In this document: piece after piece, positions 18,597 to 29,901 of the stretch
Position numbering within the stretch: the stretch's first letter is position 1
Layout of the letters: each line of letters starts with the position of its first letter
Origin: Diacronema lutheri
Lineage: Eukaryota > Haptophyta > Pavlovophyceae > Pavlovales > Pavlovaceae
Assembly (NCBI GenBank): GCA_019448385.1
Contig: JAGTXO010000007.1
Span: 1,054,001-1,118,000 of the forward strand
Direction: 5' to 3'
DNA: 64,000 nucleotides
The notes under the pieces: model-generated
The model's database searches: none
The model's input: only the letters and a program-made list of their open reading frames with translations
Told to the model about the DNA's origin: nothing
Translations under genes and position numbers: made by a program

Positions 18597-21500
18597 TTAC
18601 TGTCGCTCAGCTGGAGCGACGCAGCGGGGGGCGCCGTCACGGCCGTCCTCCTGGCCGTGCCGCTTGAGGCGCGCGCCGCCGCCGCCAAGCGACGCGCGCA
18701 GCTCCTCCGAACTGTGCAGGTGCTCGGGCGCGTTGTGCGCGCAGTCAAGGCAGTACGCTGCGAGGAAGCCTGCAAGGACCGCCTCGTACGCGAGCATGCC
18801 GAACGTGCAGCCGACAACTCTGGCCGCGACGGCGCCGTGCGCGAGCGCCGGACGGAGTGCGGCGCGTGCACGCGTGAGGTGAGTGGAAAAAGGGCGCTGC
18901 AAAAAAGCAAAAAACCCATAAATAAGGATCGCCGCGCGCTCCAATGGCGGCCGAACGGGGCGCGCGCGGCGGGCGGAGCGGCGCTGCGCGACGGGCGCGA
19001 AAGCCGCCGGCCACCGACCGCGCGGGGCGCGCACGAGAGGAGAACTTGCCAGCCGATGGGCACGAGAAGGGATGACGCGCCGCTCGCCAGACGATTCAGC
19101 TCCGCATCGCTGCGCGCGCCGTCCGCGCCGAGCGCGATCGCGAGCGCGCCGACGGCCGCGCTGAGCGCGGTCACGCTGAGCCGCATCCACGCAAACCACC
19201 GAAGCATCGCGCCGCGCGCCTCGGCGACGCGCGCGGGCTGCGCAGCCAGCTCGATCGCGACGGCGCGCGCGGCGGGGACAAGGTTGCAGTTGAGCGCGAG
19301 CACGTGCACGTATGCGTCTGGCCGTACGCTGCCAAGCGCCTGCCGCAGATTGAGCGGTGCGCGCAGCTCAGGCGGCGCGCCTTCGCGCTCCGGCGCGCGC
19401 GGCGCGCTGAGCGCGCGGCCGAGCGCGACGACGCCCGCGCGCAGCGTGCGGTAGGGCGACAGGGCGAGCGCGAGCAGCGCGCCGAGGAGCAGCGTGCCGC
19501 AATGGTAGCGCACGCTCAGCGCAACGGCGGTCGACGCGCTCGACGCCGCGGCCGGCTCGTGGCGCGCGCCGCCGTCGACGGCGCGCGGCCAGTTTGCGGT
19601 GGCGCGCGGCGAGGCGGCGACGGCGCGGCGCGCATCGCCAAAGAAAGCGCACGCGACGAGCGCGCTGGCGGCCATCCGCGCGACGTGCGCGACGAGCGCG
19701 AGCGCGACCACGCCCATCGCGCCGTGCGCCGGCAGCATCCGCACAGCGGCGGAGTCGTATCGGAATGCCGTGTAACCGTCGGCCGAGACGTGTATGGCGG
19801 GCGCGGCCGCGAGCAGCGCGGCGATGCACACCCACCACGCGCACACGGCCATGCCCACCACGCACGCGCCCGCCGCCACGTGGTCGACCGCGGGCGCGCC
19901 GCCGAGCGACAAGCCCGCCTCAGCGGAGAAGCGGCACACGCTCGCGAGCGCGGTCGTCGTCTGCGGCGGGCGCGAGAGCCGCCACGCGCACAGCGCCGCG
20001 GCCACGCTCGCGAGCGCGCAGCACGTCTGGCCAAGCGCGACGAGCGCGGCGCCGTAACGTGCGGCTTCGACCGCGCTCGACCCACCAAGTGCCAAGGCCG
20101 CGCGCTCGTGTGCGAGCCCACGCACCCAAAGCGCGGCGGAGCCGACCACGAGGGCCGCTGCCGTTACGACAGTTACGCCGATTGCCGCGCGCAGCGCTGC
20201 GCCTCGTGCGAACTCGGAGGCGAGCGCGCCGCCGACCACGAGCGCTCCGAGCGTGCACGGCACCACGATGTGCGCCATGCCACCCAGCCGCACGAGCGAC
20301 GCGCCGAGACGGCGCGCCGGGTTGCGCGCGACCGCGCGCACCGCGTCGAGCGCATCGTCTGACGGCCAAAAGCGGCCGAGCGCGCCGTCCGCGTCCGCGT
20401 CCGCCCAGCCGCGCGCGAGCGCGGCCGCGCGCACGCCGTCCGCGGGCCGACAGTAGCCGCCGTCCGGGACAGTCGCGTATGCCGGGAAGCAGCACCGACC
20501 GACGAGGCGGCGCTTGTCGCGCGCGTGGTGGCGTGCGCACGCGTCCGTGCACACGAGCGCATCGGAGGCGAAGCCCGCCGCGGCCGAGTCCGGCGCCGGG
20601 CACTCCCGGACGCAGATGCCGAGGTTTGAGTCCGGGTGCGCCACGAAGAGGAGGGGCGTCGACTCGCGCGCGCGCCCGCTCGGCCGGATCAGCGCCGCGC
20701 TCGCGTTGCGCGGACGGCCCGACGGCCCGACGAGCAGCGGCGATGGCAGCGGAGCGACCGGTGTGCTCGGCGCGCGCGCGCCGCACAGGTCGGCGCCGTA
20801 ATCGAGCCCACGGCCGAGGCGCGCAAGGTCGCCGAGCGCAACGCCCGCCGTCGTCACGCCCGCCACCCAGCCGAGCACGGCGAGCACGCCGATCGTGCAC
20901 AGCGCGTCCGTGCAGCCGCGCGGGCCGCGTCGCAGCCGGAGCGCGCGCAGCGGCGTCCATGCGCCCAGCGGCAGTCGCGCGCGCGCGGCGGCGCGCCACG
21001 TGCGGCCGAGCACATCCGCGCGCGACATGACGGCGAGGGCGGCGGCGGCACCGCCCGCGTGCGCGGACGAGCGCGCGAGCGGCACGCGCGCGCCATCTGC
21101 GGCCTCGTCGCCGTCGTCGCCGCCGCCGTCGCCGCCGTCGCCGCCGCCACCGTCGTCGTCGTCGCCGTCGTCGCCGTCGTCATCGTCGCCGTCGCTCGAG
21201 CGTTCGTCCAGCCCGCCCACCGCCGCGGCCGCGTGCGGCAGCTGCGCGAGCGTGCGCGCTGAGCGCTCGACAAGCCCAGCGAACCGTGCGGCGGGCGCGC
21301 GCGCGCGCTCGTCGCGCTGGTGTGCGCCGCCGCCGCCGCCGGGCTGCTCTTCAGCGTCGCGCGCTCGATCGTCCTCGTCTGCCGCCGCGGCGGCGTCCGA
21401 GCTGACCGCTGCAGTCACCGAGAGCGCGACGCGGCCGGACGTGCCCGCCGCGATGCCCGCCGCCGCGCCGGCCACGCCGACGAGGTATGGCTTGTACGAG

Positions 21501-24500
21501 TTTAAAAACGCGGCGTACCGGCTCTCGGCGTCGTCCGCCTTGGCGCGCGCCGTGCGCGCCGCCGCCGCGCGCTCGGCGCGGCCGGCGCGCGCGCCGCTGC
21601 GGCCGGGCGACGGCGGCGAGCGGTCCACGTCGTCCCAGGCGTCGAGCGCGCCGACCGCCGCGGGCCGCTCGCCGCCGACCCACACGCGCGCGAGCAGCTC
21701 GCGCCGCGCGCGCGCGTCGAGCACGGCGGCGGGCACGTCGGGCACCGCAAGCGCGAGGCCGAGCTTGGCGGCGAGCACCGCGTGCTCGACCGCGACAAGG
21801 AGCAGGAGTTTGCGCGCGTCCGTGAGCGTGACGACCCTGTCAAGCGCGTCGGTGGTGAATGCGAGGATTGCCAAGTTGACGAAAACGGCCAAATATCCGA
21901 CAGCCTCGAAAAGCGGCAGCCATGGGCCGAGACCGCGCACCGCGCGCGCCGCCGGCCGCTCGCGCAACCGGAAGAGCTTGAGCATGTCCGCGCGCAGGTC
22001 GACAAAATTGTTGAGCAGCGCGAGAAGCGGCGCGAGCGGGAAGGCCACGCCGAAGAGCGTGCACATCGAGAAGTCGAGCCACAGCTGCGCGAGGTGGGCG
22101 GCGAGCGCGCGCGCGCGCTCGGCGTGAGCGCGCGCGCGACGGCGGCGGCTTTGCCGCGGCGCGCGGTGGGCGCGCGGTGGACGCGCGGTGGGCGCGTGGC
22201 ACATGCGCTCGCTGCCCACCTCGCAGTACTCGCCAAAGAGGAGGGCGGCAGGGTCTAGACGCAGCTGGCGCGCCGCGCGCGGCTCGCGCGGCCGGCCGGC
22301 AGCGGCGCGCGCCGCGTCGCGCGCGGCGGCGCGGCGCGCGCGCAAGTGCGGCAGGATGGAGTCGTCGAGCTGCGCGACGGTCGCGCCCATCAACACGAGC
22401 ATCGTCACCTGCGTGCGCAGCTCGTCAAAGCACGATGCCGACGGCTCGCCCGACCAGTCGACGCAACTGCCGCCAAAGTCGAGACCAAAGATGGTCGTTG
22501 CGCGCCCCTTTGCAAAGGCGACGAAGAAGACCGCGTAAAACTTGTTGAAGAAGGCGAAGGTGGCAAGCTTGAGGATGAGCGAATCGCGCTCCGCCTCGTA
22601 CGTGCGGTGGTTCTCCCACGCCGTCAGCCGGTGCGCCACCTTGCGGTACCACCCGCCGCTCAGCTCGACGTAGACGGCGTTGAGCGCGGCGGCCGCGAAG
22701 ACGCCGCCCGCGCCCGTCGTGCGCGCGGCGAGGAACCGCAGCACGAGCAGACCGAGCGTGCAGATGCACGTCGCGCCGAGGAGGCATGCTGTGATCGTGC
22801 TCGAGCAGGCGAGGCGCCTGCGCGGCACTTCGCGCGGCACCATCTCGACGAGCGGCGCAAGCACGCCGTCGGGCAGCTCGTCCTCACGTACCTCGACAAA
22901 GTTGCCCGACTCGGAGTGCAGCCCGCGCCGGAAGTACCCCTCAAATTCAGGCCGGACCGCGCGCGTGCTCGATCCGGCCGTTACCTGCGCACCAACGTCC
23001 CACTCGCCGCGTAGCGCCGCCTCGCGCCGCTTCCACGTCTCGACGAAGCCCGTCGCCCACAGCATGAGGAGGCACGCGTACAATGGCGTCAGCCAGACGA
23101 ACGAAGGCGCCGACTCGCCGAGCGCGCGCTCGACCGCGAAGAGCAGCGCGCCGACGAACGCCGGGACCCACAGCTGCGGACGCGCCCGTCGCGAGGCGGC
23201 AGCGCGTGCGGTCGGGACGGGGCGAGTCGCGCGCCGGGCGGGGCGCGGGTGAGGTGCAGCGAGCGGGTTGATGGCGCTGCGCGGCGCTGCGCGGCGCTGC
23301 GCGGCGCTGCGCGGCGCTGCGCGGCGCTGCGCGCGCACGCACCCATCGTGAGAAGCGGTGGACAAAGGCAAAATAAAAGCCGTGCTCCACACCAAGGTAG
23401 CCGCAAATTGCATCGAGCGGCAGCGGGTCGATACCGAGCATGCCGCCGCCGCGCACTGCCCGCTCGATGCGCGCGCGCTCGGCCGCGTCGTGCAGCACAA
23501 AGTACCGCTCGAGCGACGTGAACTTGTAGCATTCGCCCAGGTCGACGCCCGCACCACCGAGCGCGCGCGGCGCGAGCAGAACGCGCTCGAGCAGGTCGGC
23601 GCGCTCGAGCGACGCGAGCTGCAGCCGGCGGCGCCGACGGCTGCGCGCGTGGCGCTGGGCGCGCGCGCCGCCGTCCACCGCGCCCGCCGCCTCATCCGCC
23701 TGCCGACCGTCCGCGCGCAGCGCGCCATCGCCACCGCCATTGCTGCAGTCGCCGCCGCCGCCGCCGCCATCGCCGTCGACGTCGGCGTCGGCGTCGAGCG
23801 CTGACGCGAAGCACACTTCCCGCTCGGCGGAGAAGGGCGCGAAGCCGCCGCCATACTCAGCACGCAGGCGCAGCCGCGCACTAAACGCCTCAGCCGCGCC
23901 GAGCAGCCGCGCGCGCGTCGCGCCGACGACGAGCAGCAGCTTGCGCGATCCGTCCTCCTCCGTGGCGACGAGCGAGCGCACGATGAGGCCCGCGACGCGC
24001 AGCCGGCGCACGAGCGCCGCGCGCGCCGGCGCGGCGGGCGCGCCGCGCGCCGCCTCGTCGAGCCCAGCCGCCTGCGCGCGCGCCGCCGCCGCCGCCGCTG
24101 CGGCCACCGCCTTGGCCTGCTCGAGCGGCGCGAGCAGCGCGGCAGAATGCTCGCGCGTGCGCGCGCGAGCGGACGCGCGCACGGGCGCGCCGCGGCTGGC
24201 GGCCGTCACGCTCGGCGCGGCGGGCTCTGCCGCGTCCTCTGCCACGTCCGCCGCCGGGTAGACGAGCACCAAGTCAAACCACGGCCCCTCGAACTCCTCC
24301 GCCTCGTCGTAGCCGCGCGCCTCCGGCGGCCGCAAGTCCGTGGGCGCGCCCGTGGGCGCGGGCGCGCTCGCGTGCACAGGCGACGCGGCGCGATCGCCGC
24401 GCAGGAGCGCATGCGCGCGCACGTCGGCGCTTGCGAGGAGCGCGTCGTGCTCGGACGGTTGCTCGGACGTCTCGCGCGTCACGAGCGGAGGCGGCCGTCT

Positions 24501-25403
24501 GCTCGCCCATGCCTCCCACTCGCTGTCGTCATAGTAACCGCCGCGAGCGTCCGCGGACAGCGCAACGCTCGCGGTCGGACGCGCGAGCTCGGCGGTCGGC
24601 GGCGTGCTGAGCTCGGCGGCGCGCGGCTTGTCTGGCACGTCCGACGCGGAGCAGGCGAGCACCTCGCTCAGCCGCGCCGACGCGCGCTCAAGCTCGTGCA
24701 GGCCGAGCTCGCGCGCGCGGCGAGCAGGCGCGCGCATGAGCGCATCGACGGGTGACGCCGGCCGCCAGCCGGCGCTGCTCTCGCCGTCGGCGCGCGCGAG
24801 CGGCGAGGAATTGGCCGCACCGCTGAGCGCGCGCGCCGTCAGCACGAGCGCCTCTGCGCCCGTCCGCGGTCGCCACGCCGCCTGCTCGTCACTGAGAGCG
24901 GCGCGGGCGCCGGCGCCGCTCTCGCGCCGCTGACTCGCGCCGGCCGGCTCGTCGGTGCGTGCGTGCGCGAGGCGCGCTGCGTCGCCGCTATTCTCGCGCG
25001 CGGTGCTCGCGTCGCTCGCCTCGCCCGCGCGACACGTGGGCAGCTCCGTCGCGCGGCGGCCGTTCGGGTCGTCGCGCTCGCCCTCGCTCGGCATGCAGTG
25101 TGCGAGCAGCACGGCGCGAAGGGTGGCGCCGGTCGCCAGCTCCACGGGCGTGCGGCCCGTCTCATCGCGCGCGCGCACGTCCGCGTTCACGTCGAGCAGC
25201 AGCCGCACGACGCTGAGATGCTCGCCCGCGCACGCGCGGTGGAGCGCGCTCGCGCCGCCGAGCGTTGGCGCGTTCGGGTCGACGCCTCGGGCGAGCAGCT
25301 GAGAGACGAGGACCAAATCGCCGCGCGCCGAGGCGTTGGCAAGCAGCGAGGCCTGCACCGCGCCGTTGGGCGGGTCGAAGGCCTGCCATCGAGCGGACGA
25401 CAT
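18597..25403 (-). CDS. Ankyrin - anoctamin (TMEM16) - choline transporter-like (SLC44) fusion
   Basis: 2095 residues, exons 25403-23343, 23173-22220, 22084-19035, 18819-18597. Order: ankyrin repeats (about 25-95); a disordered linker; an anoctamin N-terminal domain (about 450-680); the anoctamin membrane core (about 690-1250), with RWLWVPAFVGALLFAV, FFNKFYAVFFVAFAKGR, VAFPLAPLLALLNNFVDLR and VAVEHAVLAAKL; a roughly 100-residue acidic linker; then a full CTL/SLC44 transporter (about 1358-2095) with CTDALCTIGVLAVLGW, LDYGADLCG and CVRECPAP. No stop separates the two membrane modules. Introns 1 and 2 join in phase 0; the last (19034-18820) was chosen by alignment to the CTL tail, and a second acceptor after a T-rich tract (18900 region) is possible. 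Alternative: two genes, the CTL starting at ATG 21028. Confidence 0.72.
23273..23332. repeat. 10-bp tandem repeat in an intron
   Basis: Six copies of gcggcgctgc in the first intron of the anoctamin-CTL gene (23342-23174). The unit contains a self-complementary gcgc core. Confidence 0.9.
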
Positions 25404-25661
25404 GGGCCCGATCAAAAGGACCCTCTGACCACCACGCTGACCACCATTCTGCCGGACGTTTTCGAAAACGGTCACCCACGCGGCCACGCCAACCGAGCCG
25501 CGTCTCAAGTTGACTCTCAACTCTCAACTCGCACGTCGGACCCCCACGTGAGCCGTCGGCGCGTCGCCCGTGAAACCTGGAGACTGCTCGCAGGACTCTA
25601 CATCGCATGTCAGGTGCAAGGTGGACGGGTGGCTCTTTGGCGAACTGGCGCCGCGCGCCGC

Positions 25662-28600
25662 CTATTCGTCGTCCGCGTCACCATACTCATCATCGTCGTC
25701 GTCGTCCTCCTCCTCCTCCTCCTCCTCGGACGAGTCGGACGCCTTGCGCTTGCCCGCACGGCCAGCCTTTTTGCCGACTGAGCCGCTCGCGCCGCGCTTG
25801 GCGCTCACTGGCGTGCGGCGCGCGCTGCGCAGCGAGGCGCGGGCGCAGCGCGCGCGCGGCAACGCCGAGACGCGCGGCGCGCGTCAGGCGATCGAGCAGG
25901 GCGATTGCACGCGCGAGAGCGCCCGCGCGTGCATGCACCGCGCGCGCGCCGCGGCAAGCCGTGCGCAAACCTGGCTTTGGCGGCCTTGCCGACACGACCG
26001 CCCGCGCCAGCAGCCGCGCCGCGCGCGCGCTTGACGCCGACGGCCGTGGGTGGCGCGCGCGCCTCGTCGCCCGCCTCGCGCAGCGCGAGGCCAAACTCGC
26101 CGTCATCGTCGTCGACGCACTCGAGCAGCTGCGCGTGCTGCGCGCGGCACGCGACGAGCAGCGCGTCCTCGCTGCGCGCGCGTCCGTCGCAGCCGCTGCC
26201 CGCGCCCTCGCCCTCGTCGGCAGCACCCGCCGCACGGCCGCCGCTGCGACCGCGGCCGCGACCGCGGCCGCGGCCGCGGCCGCCGGGGCTCGCCGCGGCG
26301 GCGGCGCGCGCGCGCTCGTCCGTCGCGAGCTGCGCGCTCGGCTCGGCGGCGATCGGCTGCAGCGGACCATCCGCTGAGACGCCACCCATCGCGACGAGAA
26401 TGACGACACTCAGATCGAGCTCGGAGCGCGCAGCGGTCGCGCGCTCGGCGAGCGCGCGCGACGAGTCGGGTGCATGCGCGGCGTAGGCGCGCAGCTTCGC
26501 GGCGGACAGGTTGTAGCTCGACTGCGCGCGCGAGGCGCGAAGCGGGCGGGCAGGCGGCGGCCGAGCGCGCGCAGCTGAGCGCGCACGCGCAGAGGTGCGC
26601 CCCGGCGCGGGCGGCCGTGCGCGCGCGCATGGCGGCGGGGCGGACGCACCTTGACGTGCGCGCGCAGCCGCGCGAGGCAGACGATCGCAGCCGCTTCGTT
26701 GGCGAGCAGCGCGAGCTTGGATCTCGCCGCGTCCGCGCCCGGTGCATCCGGCGCAGGCGCGGACTCGCCGCCCACCGCGGGTGCGGCCGGCGCGCCACCG
26801 TCGGCGCGCTCGGCACCGACGAGCTCAAGTTGCACGCGGAGTGCGTCGGCGAGCGCGCCGGCACGCAGCCCGACCATCCGCTCCGCCGCGACGGCGAGGT
26901 GCAGCGCCTCATCCTCGCGGCCGATCGGCAGGCGCGCCGCCGCGCCAGCGCTCCACACGAGCAGCCTGAGCGCGCGCGCGTCGATGGGCTCCTTGCCGCC
27001 AAAGCGCGCGAGGAGCGCGGTGAGCAGCTCCTTGCGCTGCGGCGTGGGCAACGCGGCGTACGCGCGGCCGAAAGGCGCGGCAGCGCTCTCGTCGATCGAG
27101 GCGCCGCCGCCGTCTGCACCGCCCGCACCGCCCGCACCAGCGGCGGGGGCCGCTCCGCCGACGCGCTCGCGCAGCGCGAAGGCCAGGTCGAGCGCGTGGG
27201 CGAAGCGCGCGGTGACGAGCGCCGGGTGGAGCGCGCACGCCGCGGCGACGGCGCGGAGCGCGTCGGCGCGCGCCGCGGGCGCGAGCGCCGCGCCTGCGCC
27301 CTCGAGCGCAAGCAGCGGCGGTAGGCACTTGTGCGGGTGCGCGACGCCCGCGCGCAGCGCGCTGGCGAGCACGGCGACGGCGGCGGCCTGCACCGCGCCC
27401 GACTCGTTCGCCGCGAGCTCGCACACGCGCGGCAGGTAGGTCTGTAGCGCGCCCGAGCAGATGCCACCATCGTCAGATGCGGACGCGCGCGCCGCCGCGT
27501 CCGCCGCGGCGGCCGCCGCGGGCGTCGGCGCACTGTCGGCGCGGCCGGCCGCGCCGGCGCGCAAGCTCGCGGCCTGCTCGCGCCGCCGCGCCGCCGCCTC
27601 GTCCGCGTGCAGCAGCTCGGCGAAGTTGCGCAGGGCCTGCACGCGGATGCGCGGGTCGAGCTGCGAGCCGAGCGCGGACGCGACGAGTTGCTGGCAGTGC
27701 ACGAGATAGGCGGGCCGGCGGACCCACAGGAAGCCGAGCGCGCGCAGCGCGTGCAGCGAGACGTCGAGGCGCGGGTGCTTGGCCCAGCCGAAGAGCATCT
27801 TCAATGCCTCCTCGTTGGCCTTGCCGCGCGGCGCGCTCGCGGGCGCGGGCGGCGACGCGGCGGGCGCGGCGGCGCCCGTGCCCGGTGGAGGGCACGGCGC
27901 ATCAAAGTCGTGGAAGCGGCAGAGCAGACCGAGCCCGAACGACGCGCGCATCACGCCGGACGCGGACTGCTCGTCGAGCGGCGGCGGCGGCGCGCGCGCG
28001 CCCGCACCTGCGCTCGCGCCCGCGATCGGCGCGCTGCGCCGGTCGGCGAGGAGGCGCCAAAAGCGGTCGTAGACTTCGCAGAGGAGCCGCGCGCCGCTCC
28101 CCGCCACGTCGGCGCCCGCCGCGGGCGCGGAGGGCTCGCAGTGCGCGACGGCGCACAGCGCCTCGACCGCCGCGGGCAGCTGCGCCGCGCCCTGCGTGAA
28201 GACGAGCGCACCAAGCTGCTTCTCAAGCGCCGTGACGAGCGCGGGCGCCGGCTTGCGCACGAGCGGCAGCGCGTGCGTCAGCGCGCAGCAGAGTGCCTGC
28301 AGCACGGTCGCGGGCTGCTCGGGCCCGAGCTGCATCTGCAGGCTGGGGACGCGCGGCGCGAGCAGCTCGGGGCGCGCCGTGGCGATCGAGCGTACGCACG
28401 CCGCGAGCGCGCACAGCCGCGCGGCGAGCGCGGCCGGCGGCGCGCCGTTGCCGCCGGCGTTGGGCGAGGCGGACGGCGTGTTGCCGTGCTTGGCGGCGTG
28501 GTAGCGCGCGGACGCGCCAAGGAACGCGTCGACGAGCTCGCTGCACAGCGCGGGCACGAGCGCGCGCTCCTTGGGCGAGCCGCTCGGCCCGAGCAGCCAC

Positions 28601-28683
28601 GGCACCCACCCGTCGGGCGCGACGCGCTCGGCGACGGCGCCGACCAGCTCAACGCTCAGCGCCCACCCGCCGAGCGCCGCCGG

Positions 28684-28773
<90 letters not shown>

Positions 28774-29869
28774 GCCATCGTTCGCCGCCGTCGAGCCGCG
28801 CGGCGCGCGCGGCGACGCCGTCTCGCCGCGCTCGTGCTTGCCGCCGCCGCCGCCGCCAGCGACAACCGCGCCGTCCGGCGGCAGCGCGAGGGGCGCGTAC
28901 AGCAGGACGCGCTGCAGCGCGTCGACGATCAGCTCGCGCAGCGCGTCCTCATCGGTGAGCGGCGCGAGCGCGGCGGCGAGCAACGCGCACACCTCGACCA
29001 CGAGCTCGTCCGCCGCGCTCGGCACGCCGTCGGCGGCGGCGGCGGCCGCGCCGACGCCAGCCGGCGCGTCGCGCGCGCTCGCACCGCACGCGCCGAGCCG
29101 CGCGGCCGCGAGATCGCGCAGGATCCGAACGGCGCGCTTCCGTACGGAGATGCCAACGTCGCGCACGCGCGTCGCGACGAGGCGGTAGCCGCGTGTCGCG
29201 AGCTCGAGGTCCGACGTCGCGAGCAGCTGCTTGCCGAGCAGGTCCACCGCTGCTTCGCGCACCGCACCCGACGCGTCCGCGAGCCGCGCTTCAACTGCGC
29301 AGCCGACCGCGGCGCGCGCGAGCAGCTGCGGGTCGGCCTCGACGAGGCTGGCCAACGCCTTGAGCGAGCGCGCGCGGAACGCGGGCTGCGCGTCGGACAT
29401 GCAGCGCAGCGTCGAGTCGAGCGCGTACGCCGCGCAGCGCGCGAGCGCGCCCGTGCCCGGCTGCACGCTGAGCGCGCGCGCCGCGCGCCGGACGCCCTCG
29501 ACGCTGAGCGTCGGCGCGTCGCGCCCGCGCGCCGGGCCTAGCATCGCGGCGAGCGCCGCGGTCTGCGCGTCGGGCTGCTGCGCGACGCCCGCGCCCGCCG
29601 CGTAGCTCGGCGGCGCGAACGCCGCCCACTGCGCGCGCAGCAGCGCGCACGCGCGCGCGCGCCCGCTCGCCGCCGCGTCCGCGTGCCAACCGGCGAGCAG
29701 GCAGCGCGCGGCCGCGGCCGCATCGAGGCCGCCATCCGCGTCAGCGTCGGCGGCGGGCTCGCGCGCGCCGCCCGCGCGCTGCGCGCCCGCGTCGAGCTGC
29801 TGTAAAAAGTTGGCGACGAGCGTCTGCTGCACCGCCGTCTCCTCGTACTGGGCATCGTCATCGGCGCCG

Positions 29870-29901
<32 letters not shown>

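Noticed and set aside
18593-19034. Unspliced C-terminus of the CTL module (read-through)
   Set aside because: Continuing past 19035 gives Ser/Arg-rich sequence; splicing to 18819 restores the CTL tail FGMLAYEAVLAGFLAAYC.
23881-25403. Separate gene beginning inside the anoctamin N-terminal exon
   Set aside because: Frames other than the ankyrin/anoctamin one are Arg/Ser/Thr mixtures; only the ankyrin frame gives recognisable motifs and correct splice phase.
28685-28772. Possible structural or origin-like repeat
   Set aside because: A simple hexanucleotide microsatellite kept in frame within SCC2, so best read as a coding repeat.
27607-29541. 644-codon plus-strand frame
   Set aside because: Antisense to the SCC2 exon, Arg-rich with no domain.
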